DNA from: Winogradskyella pacifica
GTDB lineage: Bacteria > Bacteroidota > Bacteroidia > Flavobacteriales > Flavobacteriaceae
Length of the DNA stretch: 64,000 bases
Assembly: GCF_013403915.1 (NCBI RefSeq)
Contig: NZ_JABFDI010000008.1
Coordinates: forward strand, 1-64,000
Reading direction: 5' to 3'
Positions 44,198 to 53,532 of this stretch are shown piece by piece. The notes under the pieces are model-generated. The model saw only the letters and a list, made by a program, of their open reading frames with translations, did not search any database and was not told the DNA's origin. How positions within the stretch are numbered: the stretch's first letter is position 1; each line of letters begins with the position of its first letter. The position numbers and the translations under genes were made by a program.

Positions 44198-46516
44198 TTA
44201 ATACATCAGTGTCATCACTAAGTTTTCTTCGGTCTTAATTTGTCCTGAATTTATTACTGTGTTTTCTGATGCCGAATTATTTTTTGCTCCCCAAAGAATA
44301 GATACAAATTGAACAGGATTATTTTTAAATGTGTTATTCGTAATCGTTACATTCACAATACCATTATGATTTAATAATCTTTTGTTTTTCTCTTTTGCAC
44401 CACAATTCGTAAATGTGCTATTAGCGATTAAAAGATTTCCTCCAATAGTAGACTCGTCATAACCACCTCTATAATAATCAACAACATTTTGTTTTACGTT
44501 GTTGAAGTTACAGTTGCTAATAGTTAAATATTCAGTATTGTAATCCCCTCTATCGTTGGTCTCTTCAGATAATTCAATACCGTTTTCGCAATTTGAAATA
44601 GACGTATTTTCAAAAGTTACACGTTCAGAAAAAGATTGCTTATACGCTCTTAAAACATAATTGAAATCACTTATTTCTGTGTTAGAAACCGTTAATCCGA
44701 AATGATTAGACATATTCTCTTTTAAACTTGCAAAAGCATAATTGGAACCATTCCCTTTTAAAATCAAGTTGTTTACGGTCAGTTTCCCTTTAGGTTGTAA
44801 TGAAAATAATGGTGTATTTGCTTCACCAGAAAAAACAAGTTGTGCTTTCCCTTCTGATTTAACAGTAAGTGTTTTAGTAATAACTAAAGATTTTGAAATA
44901 GCATAATTCCCTTCCGCTATAGCGATAATATCTCCATTATTAGCAGCATCAATTGTAGGTTGTAAGTCTTCGGCTTTCGTTACCGTATGCGTTACTGCAT
45001 CTACAGTTTCAATTTCGTTAGAATACCAAGACGCTCCATATTTTGATTTATCTAAAATGTTAGGATTCTTAAAATCGACACCAACAACGGCACCAATACT
45101 TTTACTATCTTTTCTAGAGTTACCAAACAAGTCGTTTTCAATAGTATTAAAATCAAAACCGTTAAAAGGTTCTACGTCACTAGGAAGTCCGGTTGGAATT
45201 AAAATGTTATCAGATATTTTTTTCAACTCTAAAGATGCAGGAATAATTCCGCCATCAAAGTCCTTAAATTTCACACCTTGATTATCTACTATATTGTTTT
45301 TGAAAGTGACACCATCTGCTTTGTCATTTTCAACAACAATACTTTCCAAACCTTTATCATTATACACAACATTATTAGCAACAGTGGTTCTGATTGCTCT
45401 TGCAGAACGAATTTCGGACTCTGGTAACACATCTACTTGTGCAATGTTGGTACCAACACCAAATTGCCATGGAGAACTACAATTTACAAATGTGTTATAA
45501 GCCACAACCAAATCTGTGACTTGATTGTAACGATTTAATGGGGATTTTGGAATCCCATTCATAACAGCCAACGGACTCCTGAAACTTTTCCCTTTTAAGT
45601 TGAAAAAATAATTATTGGTTACCCAATGTCCTGTGTTTATAATACGAATTCCACCATACTGTTCATTTACGCCATCACCAATAAAATAGTTTCCATCAAT
45701 GGTTACGTAATTTCCATGTCGCGTTACAACAGAACCTTCACTTTTATAAAAAACGTTGTTCTTAATTATGTTGTTATTCGTTTTACTTGAAATGATTTCA
45801 ACTTCGCCATTACATTCTTCAAACAAGTTATTTGCAATGGTTGTATTACTCGGACTCATAGACGTAAAACTACTTCCTAACTGAATCGTTTCGCCTCTTG
45901 CCCCACCTTTTCTAGGCCGCGGTCCAAAATGGTTATTTATAATTTTGTGGTAATTTTTAATGCTTTCAACCCCTTTTAAATCGACTCTAACTGTTGGGCC
46001 ACCGTTTGTTTTTCCTGCCAGATAACTATTGCTTAACTCGTTATGTCTTCCGTAAAACTGAACCCAAAGATCATCATCATCGCGTTGTAGTTTATTGAAA
46101 TCTACAATAACACAGTTGGTTACTTTACAGTTATTTGCTATCGTATTTTTGTCTAATCTGAAGGCTATTACATTTTCGGATGGTGAATATCCATTTCTAA
46201 AATGTAAACCGCTAACTTCTAAATATTCGCCACCAAAAGCGAGATTTGAAATACCTTCAATAAAAACTTCACCTTCAGTTTCGGCTTTAATGGTTATAGG
46301 GTTGTCTTTAGTTCCTTTTCCTGTAAATTTAATTTCAACATCTTTCCAAATTCCATTCTTCAAAATAATATTGTCACCTGGTTGCGCATTCTCTATCGCC
46401 TCATTTAATTCTGTCGCATTAGAAATTAATTGTCCCGATACCTTGTCTGTTTTAGTAGTCTCATTACAAGACAAAACCAAGACGAATAAACTGATTGCAA
46501 ATAGATATTTCTTCAT
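44198..46516 (-). CDS. PL6 alginate lyase, two-domain lipoprotein
   Basis: This 772-residue protein has a lipoprotein signal (LVLSCNETT) followed by two right-handed parallel beta-helix parts. The N-terminal part (about 30-430) shows PL6 features: GPTVRVDLKGVESIKNYHKI with the catalytic-type lysine and FGPRPRKGGARGETIQLG with the catalytic-type arginine. The C-terminal helix (about 510-772) is a second beta-helix without evident catalytic residues. PL6 enzymes cut mixed or polyMG alginate, and two-domain forms are known in marine Bacteroidota. It is second in the unit starting at 47449. Confidence 0.92.
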   Translation of the reverse strand: MKKYLFAISLFVLVLSCNETTKTDKVSGQLISNATELNEAIENAQPGDNIILKNGIWKDVEIKFTGKGTKDNPITIKAETEGEVFIEGISNLAFGGEYLEVSGLHFRNGYSPSENVIAFRLDKNTIANNCKVTNCVIVDFNKLQRDDDDLWVQFYGRHNELSNSYLAGKTNGGPTVRVDLKGVESIKNYHKIINNHFGPRPRKGGARGETIQLGSSFTSMSPSNTTIANNLFEECNGEVEIISSKTNNNIIKNNVFYKSEGSVVTRHGNYVTIDGNYFIGDGVNEQYGGIRIINTGHWVTNNYFFNLKGKSFRSPLAVMNGIPKSPLNRYNQVTDLVVAYNTFVNCSSPWQFGVGTNIAQVDVLPESEIRSARAIRTTVANNVVYNDKGLESIVVENDKADGVTFKNNIVDNQGVKFKDFDGGIIPASLELKKISDNILIPTGLPSDVEPFNGFDFNTIENDLFGNSRKDSKSIGAVVGVDFKNPNILDKSKYGASWYSNEIETVDAVTHTVTKAEDLQPTIDAANNGDIIAIAEGNYAISKSLVITKTLTVKSEGKAQLVFSGEANTPLFSLQPKGKLTVNNLILKGNGSNYAFASLKENMSNHFGLTVSNTEISDFNYVLRAYKQSFSERVTFENTSISNCENGIELSEETNDRGDYNTEYLTISNCNFNNVKQNVVDYYRGGYDESTIGGNLLIANSTFTNCGAKEKNKRLLNHNGIVNVTITNNTFKNNPVQFVSILWGAKNNSASENTVINSGQIKTEENLVMTLMY

Positions 46517-46534
46517 TATATATTCTTTTATAAT

Positions 46535-47449
46535 TTAATGCGTAACCTCGAGTTCGTAATATTTTACTTTTGAAAAAGCTCCTTCTGCTGTTGAGCCCAA
46601 ATAATTACCTGCTTTAAAATAATTTTCATAAGGCCATTTATCTAGACTTATATCTTGATACACTAAAGGCTCATTATCATTAAGCTGTAATTCTAATTTG
46701 GCATCTGATGCGGTGATTCTAAATTCGAATTCTTCAAAACCAACATAACCCATATTGTCTTTAATATCTTCCCAAGTAGCACTCGATGTTTCTAACAAAT
46801 CATCGCCAGACGTACTTTCATCTATAAGTGATTTTTTATGAGACCATATATAGCCATCTTTCCAATAGATTTTAATTAAAGGTGGACCATTATTAGAAGA
46901 AAAGCCATGAATTTCCATGTCTTCGATAGAAATAATTCCATGAATTTGCATCACAATCGTTTTGTGATACTGACTACTACTTTGTGAGTCTTCAGAAATA
47001 GCAACTAATTTTAATCGCCCTGTCATTGTACCACCTTCTGCTAACGACCAATTCTCTCTTGAATTTGAAGGATTAATTAACTCTCTCAATTCCGTTCTAG
47101 AATATGAACTATTTGTCGTTGCTATCTCTGGGAACGTGTAAAACTCAATGGAAGCATCCGAAATATCATCGTACATATAAGGTGCAATTGCAGCATTTGT
47201 TCTGTAAGCTCCATTTATTAAATCAGAGGGTTGGTACTCGTCTGGACTACCATTATTATTTTCATCTACTGGTAAAGTTACTTTCCAATTAGAAAAATCA
47301 ACATCAGCGTATGTTATTGGATCATCACCTTCAGAGCCGGGATTATCATCGGTAAAAACGGTGTCATCAATAACATCAGCATCCGTTTCAGAACACCCAA
47401 ATAGAAGTAGTGTGCAAATAAAAGATACAAACACAAATTTCAATTTCAT
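46535..47449 (-). CDS. PL7 alginate lyase, lipoprotein, first gene of the long unit
   Basis: This 304-residue PL7 lyase has a lipobox (LLLFGCSETDAD), an acidic linker and a catalytic domain beginning VDFSNWKVTLPV. The motifs are YSRTELRE, IVMQIHGI and YFKAGNYLGS. It is more like the lyase at 28311 than the paralogous pair at 38792 and 43135. Tandem operator-like sites are 18-42 bases upstream. It begins a seven-gene run (PL7, PL6, PL7, kinase-dehydrogenase, Nramp-like, PL7, SDR) with small gaps and no internal operator. Confidence 0.93.
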   Translation of the reverse strand: MKLKFVFVSFICTLLLFGCSETDADVIDDTVFTDDNPGSEGDDPITYADVDFSNWKVTLPVDENNNGSPDEYQPSDLINGAYRTNAAIAPYMYDDISDASIEFYTFPEIATTNSSYSRTELRELINPSNSRENWSLAEGGTMTGRLKLVAISEDSQSSSQYHKTIVMQIHGIISIEDMEIHGFSSNNGPPLIKIYWKDGYIWSHKKSLIDESTSGDDLLETSSATWEDIKDNMGYVGFEEFEFRITASDAKLELQLNDNEPLVYQDISLDKWPYENYFKAGNYLGSTAEGAFSKVKYYELEVTH

Positions 47450-47757
47450 ATCAGCCTAATTAATAATTGGTTAACCAATCTGGTTAACCAAAAATAGTAT
47501 AATTTTTCAGATAACAAAAAGTAATTAAGTTAATTCTGTATATAATTGGGTTAATTACATAAACAAATAAAAGAAAATAAGTCTGTAAAGCTGCATTGAG
47601 GTAAATTAATAACGGGTTATTTTTGAATTAAAACAGTTTAATCTCTCATAAGAGAAAACATTAAATAGAAATTACTTGCTTATACTTTTCCTAATAAAAA
47701 TCACTTACAATTAATATTAAATTATACATTTGAACTATTAACTAATTACATTTCTTT
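47450..47757. other. Divergent intergenic region right of the alginate locus
   Basis: This 308-base gap holds the tandem class B operators at 47467-47491 near its left end. The remainder is AT-rich and should contain the promoters of the PL7 gene and of the secreted protein at 47758. No other structure was recognised. Confidence 0.6.
47467..47491. promoter_or_regulatory. Tandem operator-like palindromes (class B), upstream of the PL7-PL6 unit
   Basis: TTGGTTAACCAA (47467-47478) and CTGGTTAACCAA (47480-47491) are two near-identical palindromes at a 13-base period, 18-42 bases before the start codon of the first lyase gene. Confidence 0.8.
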
Positions 47758-48363
47758 ATGAAAAACAAACTAATCTTAGTGTTTATCTTTTTGTCTTCAA
47801 CACTTATTTATGCTCAAAAATTAAAAATAAAAGAAGGGTCTTTTAAAAACCTAAAAGATATCAAAGAATATTCTCTAATCTTTGATTATTCAAATTTAGA
47901 AATACCAAAATTTGATTCTGAAGAAGATTTTCTAAAAGACAAAATGGATAAGCGAGAAGAAAAAGAAGCTGGATCCGGAGAAGAATTTAAGAAGTCATGG
48001 TTTGAAGACAGAGAAAACAGATATGAACCAAAGTTTATTGAATCCTTCAATAAAAGATTCGAAGACAACACTGTTAACGTAAATAAAAGAGAAAACTCTA
48101 GATATACAATGGTCGTAAAGACCACTTTAATGTATGCAGGCTACAACGTAGGTGTATGGAGGCAAAATGCAAAAATCGAAGCCACTATTACCATATTTGA
48201 AACTGATAATGCAGATAAAATACTATTCTCAGGAGATTATACTAAAGTTGAAGGAAATGGCGCCATGGGTTATGACTTTAATTCAGGGTATCGTATTTCT
48301 GAAGCTTACGCTAAACTCGCTAAAGAGTTTGCTAAAAATTTAAAGAAAAAAGGATTAAAATAA
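47758..48363 (+). CDS. Secreted protein of unknown function
   Basis: The 201-residue protein has a signal peptide (MKNKLILVFIFLSSTLIYAQ) and then a charged region with many Lys/Glu residues. The C-terminal half has a beta-rich pattern (YTMVVKTTLMYAGYNVGVW, ATITIFETDNADKILFSGDY) and a helical tail (EAYAKLAKEFAKNLKKKG). That tail plus the strand pattern recalls periplasmic or outer-membrane-associated proteins of the DUF4410 kind, but no family can be claimed. It lies alone between the alginate locus and the pigment cluster and ends in a shared terminator. Confidence 0.8.
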   Translation: MKNKLILVFIFLSSTLIYAQKLKIKEGSFKNLKDIKEYSLIFDYSNLEIPKFDSEEDFLKDKMDKREEKEAGSGEEFKKSWFEDRENRYEPKFIESFNKRFEDNTVNVNKRENSRYTMVVKTTLMYAGYNVGVWRQNAKIEATITIFETDNADKILFSGDYTKVEGNGAMGYDFNSGYRISEAYAKLAKEFAKNLKKKGLK

Positions 48364-48369
48364 ATTTAG

Positions 48370-48406
48370 AAAAAAGCGAATACATCATTATTCGCTTTTT
48401 TCTTTT
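48370..48406. terminator. Bidirectional intrinsic terminator
   Basis: A 13-bp stem (A6-GCGAATA at 48370-48382 with TATTCGC-T6 at 48389-48401) has a six-base loop and T-runs on both sides. It separates the convergent genes ending at 48363 and 48388 and overlaps the last codons of the latter. Confidence 0.85.
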
Positions 48407-49632
48407 TCCATATCTATAACATGCGCTACAGCTTTAACAAGTCTGTGGTGATTTTTTACAAAAGGGTTTGTCTCATCCCAAACATAGCCAGCCAAAACAG
48501 AACAAATTTGTTTCTTAATTTCTGGATTTTCTGGTTTATGAAAGAATAGTTTTTGCAAGTTTCCGGTGTACCATTCTTTTACATAAGTCGCAAAAACATC
48601 AACTCCTTTTTTCATATAATCAGAGTACTCTACTTCCCAATCCACTGTTTTCTTTTGAAGTGATTTAGTAATCAGTTTTGCTGCCAGCAATGCAGATTCC
48701 GTAGCAAACGTCACCCCTGAAGAAAACACAGGATCTAAAAACTCCGCACTATTCCCTGTTAACACATAACCTTTTCCATATAACTGTTTAACAGATTTAG
48801 AGTAGTTAGAAATCTCAATAGGCTTAAATTGAAATTCAACACTTTTAAATCGTTCGCTGTAATAATTAGAGAGTTTCAACATGGCTTTTAATTTCTCCGA
48901 AGACGTGCCTTTAAATGATTCTAAAAATTCAGTAGAACCAACATAACCTATACTCGTTACTCCATTAGAAAATGGAATAACCCACAACCAAGTTCTCAAA
49001 TCTATAACATCAAAAGTAATCCGAGTGCCTTCCCAGCCCTCAGGACGGTTTATATCTTTTACATGCGTAAATATGGAAGACTGATTAAGAAGTTCTGAGC
49101 TTTTTTCTAAATCTAAAAGACGTGGCAAAACACGACCATAACCGCTAGAGTCAATAATGTACTTCGCAGCAACCGTGTTTTGTTCACCTAACTTATTTTT
49201 AATCGTAGTTTCTGAAAAACCATCCTCATTAAAATCAACGGCAATAACTTCTTCTTCAAAAGAAATATCAACACCTCTTGTTATAAGCTCATCAGTAAGT
49301 GTTTTATCAAAATCAGCTCTTGGTACTTGCCAAGTCCAATCCCACCCTTTGGTATGCTTTTTACTAAAATCAAAATTACAAACTTCATCACCTCTTAAAA
49401 ATCGAGCTCCATCTTTCACTTCATAATCGCGTTTTTTCAGACAATCTAGCAATTCTACTTCTTCAAAATGATCCATACAGCGTGGCAACAAACTTTCTCC
49501 AATTACAAATCTTGGAAACAGATTTTTTTCAACCACTTTAACTTTTAAACCTTTTTTATGCAAATAAGACGCCGCAACGCTGCCAGATGGTCCTGCTCCA
49601 ATAATTAGTACATCTACATTTTCAACACTCAT
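48388..49632 (-). CDS. Flavin-dependent halogenase-like monooxygenase
   Basis: The 414-residue flavoprotein has an FAD motif VLIIGAGPSGSVAASYL (residues 9-25), FPRFVIGESLLPR, a lysine in YEVKDGARF (Lys73) and WLWVIP (215-220). The W-x-W-x-I-P motif and the lysine in an F/Y-x-x-K-x-G-A context are marks of flavin-dependent phenol halogenases, although related non-halogenating enzymes share parts of them. Some flexirubins are chlorinated, so it may chlorinate the aryl ring; ring hydroxylation is the main alternative. The frame is open to 49680, but the ATG at 49632 matches the conserved start. It is divergent from the tyrosine ammonia-lyase gene. Confidence 0.82.
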   Translation of the reverse strand: MSVENVDVLIIGAGPSGSVAASYLHKKGLKVKVVEKNLFPRFVIGESLLPRCMDHFEEVELLDCLKKRDYEVKDGARFLRGDEVCNFDFSKKHTKGWDWTWQVPRADFDKTLTDELITRGVDISFEEEVIAVDFNEDGFSETTIKNKLGEQNTVAAKYIIDSSGYGRVLPRLLDLEKSSELLNQSSIFTHVKDINRPEGWEGTRITFDVIDLRTWLWVIPFSNGVTSIGYVGSTEFLESFKGTSSEKLKAMLKLSNYYSERFKSVEFQFKPIEISNYSKSVKQLYGKGYVLTGNSAEFLDPVFSSGVTFATESALLAAKLITKSLQKKTVDWEVEYSDYMKKGVDVFATYVKEWYTGNLQKLFFHKPENPEIKKQICSVLAGYVWDETNPFVKNHHRLVKAVAHVIDMEKEKSE

Positions 49633-49740
49633 ATTAGTAATAGTATAAAAATCATTTATTATTCTAAATTTGCATCCCAAAATAACTTCATTTTTCGTTA
49701 TTTAACTATTATTTTTATTAAATATTACCAACTTATATAG

Positions 49741-51279
49741 ATGCTAAAATTAACCGGGAATTTAGGTATTGAAGATTTTTACAAAATCATTTTCGAAAAT
49801 AATCCTATAGAAATAGAAGAAACTGTTTTTCAAACCATTGAAAATAGCTTTAATTTTTTGAGAGATTTTTCTAAAAATAAAATCATCTATGGTGTTAATA
49901 CTGGTTTTGGACCAATGGCTCAGTACAAAATTGCTGACACAGATCGTATAAAACTACAATACAATTTAATACGAAGTCATGCTTCTGGTACAGGAAACCC
50001 AATTCATCCTTTATATGTAAAATCCGCGATGCTTGCAAGACTCAACACGCTGTCTTTAGGAAATTCTGGTGTACATAAATCGGTTATAGAACTTATGACT
50101 CAATTAATAAACCGTGATATCATTCCTTTAATTTATGAACATGGTGGTGTTGGTGCAAGTGGTGATTTAGTACAACTAGCACATTTAGCATTAGTATTAA
50201 TTGGTGAAGGAGAAGTCTTTTATAAAAATGAATTAAGATCAACAAAAGAGGTTTTTGAAATTGAAAACTTAAAACCAATAACTGTAGTTTTAAGAGAAGG
50301 ATTAGCTTTAATGAATGGCACTTCTGTAATGACAGGTATTGGCATTGTAAATACAATTAAAGCTAGACAGTTACTGAATTGGACTATTTTATGTTCATCT
50401 GCCATTAATGAAATTGTAGAAGCTTACGACGATCACTTATCATCAGAATTAAACAACGCAAAAAGACATAAAGGTCAACGTGAAATCGCTAAGCAAATGC
50501 GAGCAAACTTAAGTGATAGCAAACTCACCAAAAAACGTGAAGATCACTTATACAACAAAGCGCAAGATGCTACTGTTTTTGAAGAAAAAGTACAAGAATA
50601 TTACTCTTTACGATGCGTACCTCAAATCTTAGGACCTGTTTTAGATACTTTAGATAGCGTTGAAAACATTTTAATTGAAGAAGTAAACTCTGCAAACGAC
50701 AACCCTATTGTTAATGTAGAAAAGCAGCATGTATATCATGGTGGGAATTTTCATGGAGACTATATATCCTTAGAAATGGATAAACTAAAATTAGTCGTTA
50801 CAAAAATGAGTATGTTGGCAGAACGTCAATTAAATTATTTACTCAACCCTAGTCTTAATAATATCCTTCCTGCATTTGTTAACCTTGGTACATTAGGGTT
50901 AAATTTTGGTATGCAAGGTGTTCAGTTTACAGCGACCTCAACTACCGCCGAAAACCAAATGCTATCTAACCCAATGTATGTGCATAGCATTCCCAATAAC
51001 AATGACAATCAAGATATTGTAAGTATGGGAACAAACGCGGCTTTAATCACAAAAAAAGTAATTGAAAATACATACGAGGTTGTTGCCATAGAAATGATTA
51101 CTATTATACAAGCTATTGAATATCTCGAAATACAAGACAAGGTATCTTCAAAAACTAAAAAAATGTATGATGCTATTAGAAATATAGTTCCTGCTTTCAA
51201 AGACGATGTCGTAATGTATCCTTATGTGAATCAGGTAAAAGATTTCATTATGAATCATGAAAACAACCTTTTAAAATAA
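49741..51279 (+). CDS. Tyrosine ammonia-lyase (HAL/PAL/TAL family)
   Basis: This 512-residue aromatic amino acid lyase removes ammonia from tyrosine to give 4-coumarate, the usual starter of flexirubin-type pigments. The MIO cofactor triad Ala139-Ser140-Gly141 (GGVGASGDLVQL) is intact. So are YGVNTGFGPMAQ, the NLIRSHASGTG selectivity region and HVYHGGNFHGDYISLEMDK. Large stretches resemble the characterised Flavobacterium johnsoniae TAL as remembered, including FNFGMQGVQFTATSTTAE-like and NNNDNQDIVSMGT parts. Histidine ammonia-lyase is the family alternative, but no hut genes are nearby and the pigment genes follow at once. Confidence 0.93.
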   Translation: MLKLTGNLGIEDFYKIIFENNPIEIEETVFQTIENSFNFLRDFSKNKIIYGVNTGFGPMAQYKIADTDRIKLQYNLIRSHASGTGNPIHPLYVKSAMLARLNTLSLGNSGVHKSVIELMTQLINRDIIPLIYEHGGVGASGDLVQLAHLALVLIGEGEVFYKNELRSTKEVFEIENLKPITVVLREGLALMNGTSVMTGIGIVNTIKARQLLNWTILCSSAINEIVEAYDDHLSSELNNAKRHKGQREIAKQMRANLSDSKLTKKREDHLYNKAQDATVFEEKVQEYYSLRCVPQILGPVLDTLDSVENILIEEVNSANDNPIVNVEKQHVYHGGNFHGDYISLEMDKLKLVVTKMSMLAERQLNYLLNPSLNNILPAFVNLGTLGLNFGMQGVQFTATSTTAENQMLSNPMYVHSIPNNNDNQDIVSMGTNAALITKKVIENTYEVVAIEMITIIQAIEYLEIQDKVSSKTKKMYDAIRNIVPAFKDDVVMYPYVNQVKDFIMNHENNLLK

Positions 51280-51303
51280 ACCTCAACTAAAAAATCGATA
51301 TAC

Positions 51304-52035
51304 ATGAAGTGCGCACTAATAACAGGTGGCTCTAGAGGCATCGGAAAATCAATTTGCATACAACTTGCAACGGATTCGGATTATCATATTTTAATTAATT
51401 ACCAAAGCAATAAAGCAGCAGCCTTAGAAACTTTACACGCAGTTGAGGAAGCTGGTGGAACTGGTGAGTTATTACCATTCAATGTTGTAGACATAGAAGA
51501 TGTACAATCTACATTAGACATATGGCAAGACAAAAATAAAGATGCTATTATCGAAGTCATTGTCAACAATGCTGGCATCACAAAAGATGGCTTATTTATG
51601 TGGATGAAACCTGAGGATTGGAACAACGTTATCAATACAAGTCTTAATGGCTTTTTTAATGTCACCAACCATTTAATTCAGAAAATGCTAGTCCAAAAAT
51701 ATGGTCGAATTATAAACATCGTATCATTATCGGGTTTAAAAGGCACACCTGGACAGACCAATTATTCTGCAGCAAAAGGTGCCGTAATTGCTGCGACTAA
51801 AGCTTTGGCTCAAGAAATTGCAAAACGTAATATAACGGTCAATGCAGTTGCTCCTGGATTTATTAAAACAGACATGACAAGCGATTTAAACGAAAAAGAA
51901 CTTAAAAAATTAGTGCCTGCAAATCGTTTTGGTGATCCCGAAGAAGTCGCACATCTAGTCTCTTTTTTAGCATCAAAAAAAGCATCTTATATTACAGGAG
52001 AAGTTATTAATATTAATGGAGGTATTTACTCTTAA
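51304..52035 (+). CDS. 3-oxoacyl-ACP reductase (FabG-like)
   Basis: The 243-residue SDR has ITGGSRGIGKSI at the N-terminus, VNNAGIT, the catalytic NYSAAKG pair and a C-terminal VININGGIYS typical of FabG. It would reduce the keto group after each condensation in polyene chain building. It lies 24 bases after the ammonia-lyase gene and 12 bases before a ketosynthase gene. Confidence 0.92.
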   Translation: MKCALITGGSRGIGKSICIQLATDSDYHILINYQSNKAAALETLHAVEEAGGTGELLPFNVVDIEDVQSTLDIWQDKNKDAIIEVIVNNAGITKDGLFMWMKPEDWNNVINTSLNGFFNVTNHLIQKMLVQKYGRIINIVSLSGLKGTPGQTNYSAAKGAVIAATKALAQEIAKRNITVNAVAPGFIKTDMTSDLNEKELKKLVPANRFGDPEEVAHLVSFLASKKASYITGEVININGGIYS

Positions 52036-52047
52036 ATAAATTACCAA

Positions 52048-53265
52048 ATGGGAAGAGTTGTAATAACAGGTATGGGTATATATTCCTGCATAGGCGAAAA
52101 TTTAGAAGAAGTCAAAACATCGCTATATAATGGAACGTCTGGAATTGTTTTCGATGAAAAACGCAAACCTTTTGGTTATCGCTCTTGCCTAACAGGCATG
52201 GTAAAAGAGCCGCAACTAAAAAAGCTTTTAACGAGAAGGCAGCGTATTAGCTTAGGAGAAGAAGGCACTTATGCCTACATGGCAACGATAGAAGCCTTAA
52301 AAAAAGCTAACATTACACAAGAATTTTTAGACGCTAATGAAGTTGGTATTATTTACGGAAATGACAGTACTGCAAAATCTGTAATTGAAGCTGTTGATAT
52401 CATCAGAGAGAAAAAAGATACCACATTAGTAGGTTCAGGATCTATTTTTAAAGGTATGAATTCTTCAATCACCATGAATCTCTCAACCATATTTAAACTT
52501 AAAGGTATTAATTTCACAATAAGTGCTGCCTGCGCAAGTGGGTCTCATGCTATTGGCATGGCCTATCAGCTTATAAAAAGCGGCCTTCAAGATTGTATAA
52601 TCTGTGGTGGAGCACAAGAAATTAACGAATTAGCTATGGGAAGTTTCGATGGTTTGGGTGTGTTTTCGGCAAATGAAGCGCAGCCCGGAAAAGCCTCTAA
52701 ACCTTTTGACAAAAATCGTGATGGTCTTATTCCAAGTGGTGGTGGAGCCACACTTGTATTAGAGAGCTATGAATCTGCTGTAAAACGTGGAGCACCAATT
52801 TTAGGTGAAGTCATCGGTTATGGTTTTTCATCTAATGGAGAACATATTTCTACACCTAATGTAGATGGTCCGTCTAGAGCAATGAAAAAAGCAATAGAAC
52901 AAGCTAATATTCCTCTTAGCAGTATAGATTACGTAAACGCACATGCTACCTCTACTCCCGTTGGAGATGCCAATGAGGCAAAAGCCATATTTGATGTTTT
53001 TGGAGAAAACGGACCCTATGTAAGTTCTACAAAATCCATGACTGGCCATGAGTGTTGGATGGCAGGAGCGAGTGAAGTTATCTACTCAATGCTAATGATG
53101 CAACATTCATTTATTGCACCAAATATCAATTTAGAAAACCCTGATGAAGACGCCATTAAATTAAATTTAGTTAGCAAAACTCTAGATAAAAAAATTGATG
53201 TATTTTTGTCCAATTCGTTTGGATTTGGAGGAACAAATTCAGCCCTAATAATAAAAAAATTATAG
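52048..53265 (+). CDS. Beta-ketoacyl-ACP synthase (KAS II type), pigment cluster
   Basis: This is a 405-residue FabF-like condensing enzyme with an intact Cys-His-His triad: Cys162 (SAACASGSH), His in VNAHATSTPVGD and His in KSMTGHECWMAG. It starts VVITGMGIYSCIG and ends SFGFGGTNSALI, both typical. It would extend the aryl polyene chain on the ACP encoded next. It is one of three intact ketosynthase genes in the cluster. Confidence 0.93.
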   Translation: MGRVVITGMGIYSCIGENLEEVKTSLYNGTSGIVFDEKRKPFGYRSCLTGMVKEPQLKKLLTRRQRISLGEEGTYAYMATIEALKKANITQEFLDANEVGIIYGNDSTAKSVIEAVDIIREKKDTTLVGSGSIFKGMNSSITMNLSTIFKLKGINFTISAACASGSHAIGMAYQLIKSGLQDCIICGGAQEINELAMGSFDGLGVFSANEAQPGKASKPFDKNRDGLIPSGGGATLVLESYESAVKRGAPILGEVIGYGFSSNGEHISTPNVDGPSRAMKKAIEQANIPLSSIDYVNAHATSTPVGDANEAKAIFDVFGENGPYVSSTKSMTGHECWMAGASEVIYSMLMMQHSFIAPNINLENPDEDAIKLNLVSKTLDKKIDVFLSNSFGFGGTNSALIIKKL

Positions 53266-53273
53266 TCCCAATT

Positions 53274-53516
53274 ATGAATAAAGAGGTTATTATTGAAAAA
53301 ATAAACGACTTTCTTATAGACGAATTTGAAGTTGAAGCAGAAGATCTTTCACCTGAAGCTAATTTAAAAGAAGCACTAGAACTAGATAGTTTAGATTTTG
53401 TTGATTTGGTAGTTGCTGTTGAGGCTAATTTTGGTGTAAAACTAATTGGTGAAGATTTCATTAATATCCTTACACTTCAAGATTTCTACGATCTTATCGA
53501 AAATAAATTAAGCTAA
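53274..53516 (+). CDS. Acyl carrier protein (first in cluster)
   Basis: This 80-residue acidic ACP has its phosphopantetheine site at Ser39 (LELDSLDFVDL). It lies nine bases after the ketosynthase gene. It differs in sequence from the second ACP at 57072, which suggests separate tasks for the two carriers. Confidence 0.93.
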   Translation: MNKEVIIEKINDFLIDEFEVEAEDLSPEANLKEALELDSLDFVDLVVAVEANFGVKLIGEDFINILTLQDFYDLIENKLS

Positions 53517-53532
53517 ATTTTACTAAAATTGA

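Noticed and set aside
50120..50405. Minus-strand open frames inside the ammonia-lyase gene
   Set aside because: They lie wholly within a well-supported gene, are leucine-rich or low-complexity antisense translations, and have no family features.
49741..51279. Histidine ammonia-lyase of a histidine degradation operon
   Set aside because: No other hut genes are near, and the pigment genes follow directly; the protein resembles flavobacterial tyrosine ammonia-lyase.
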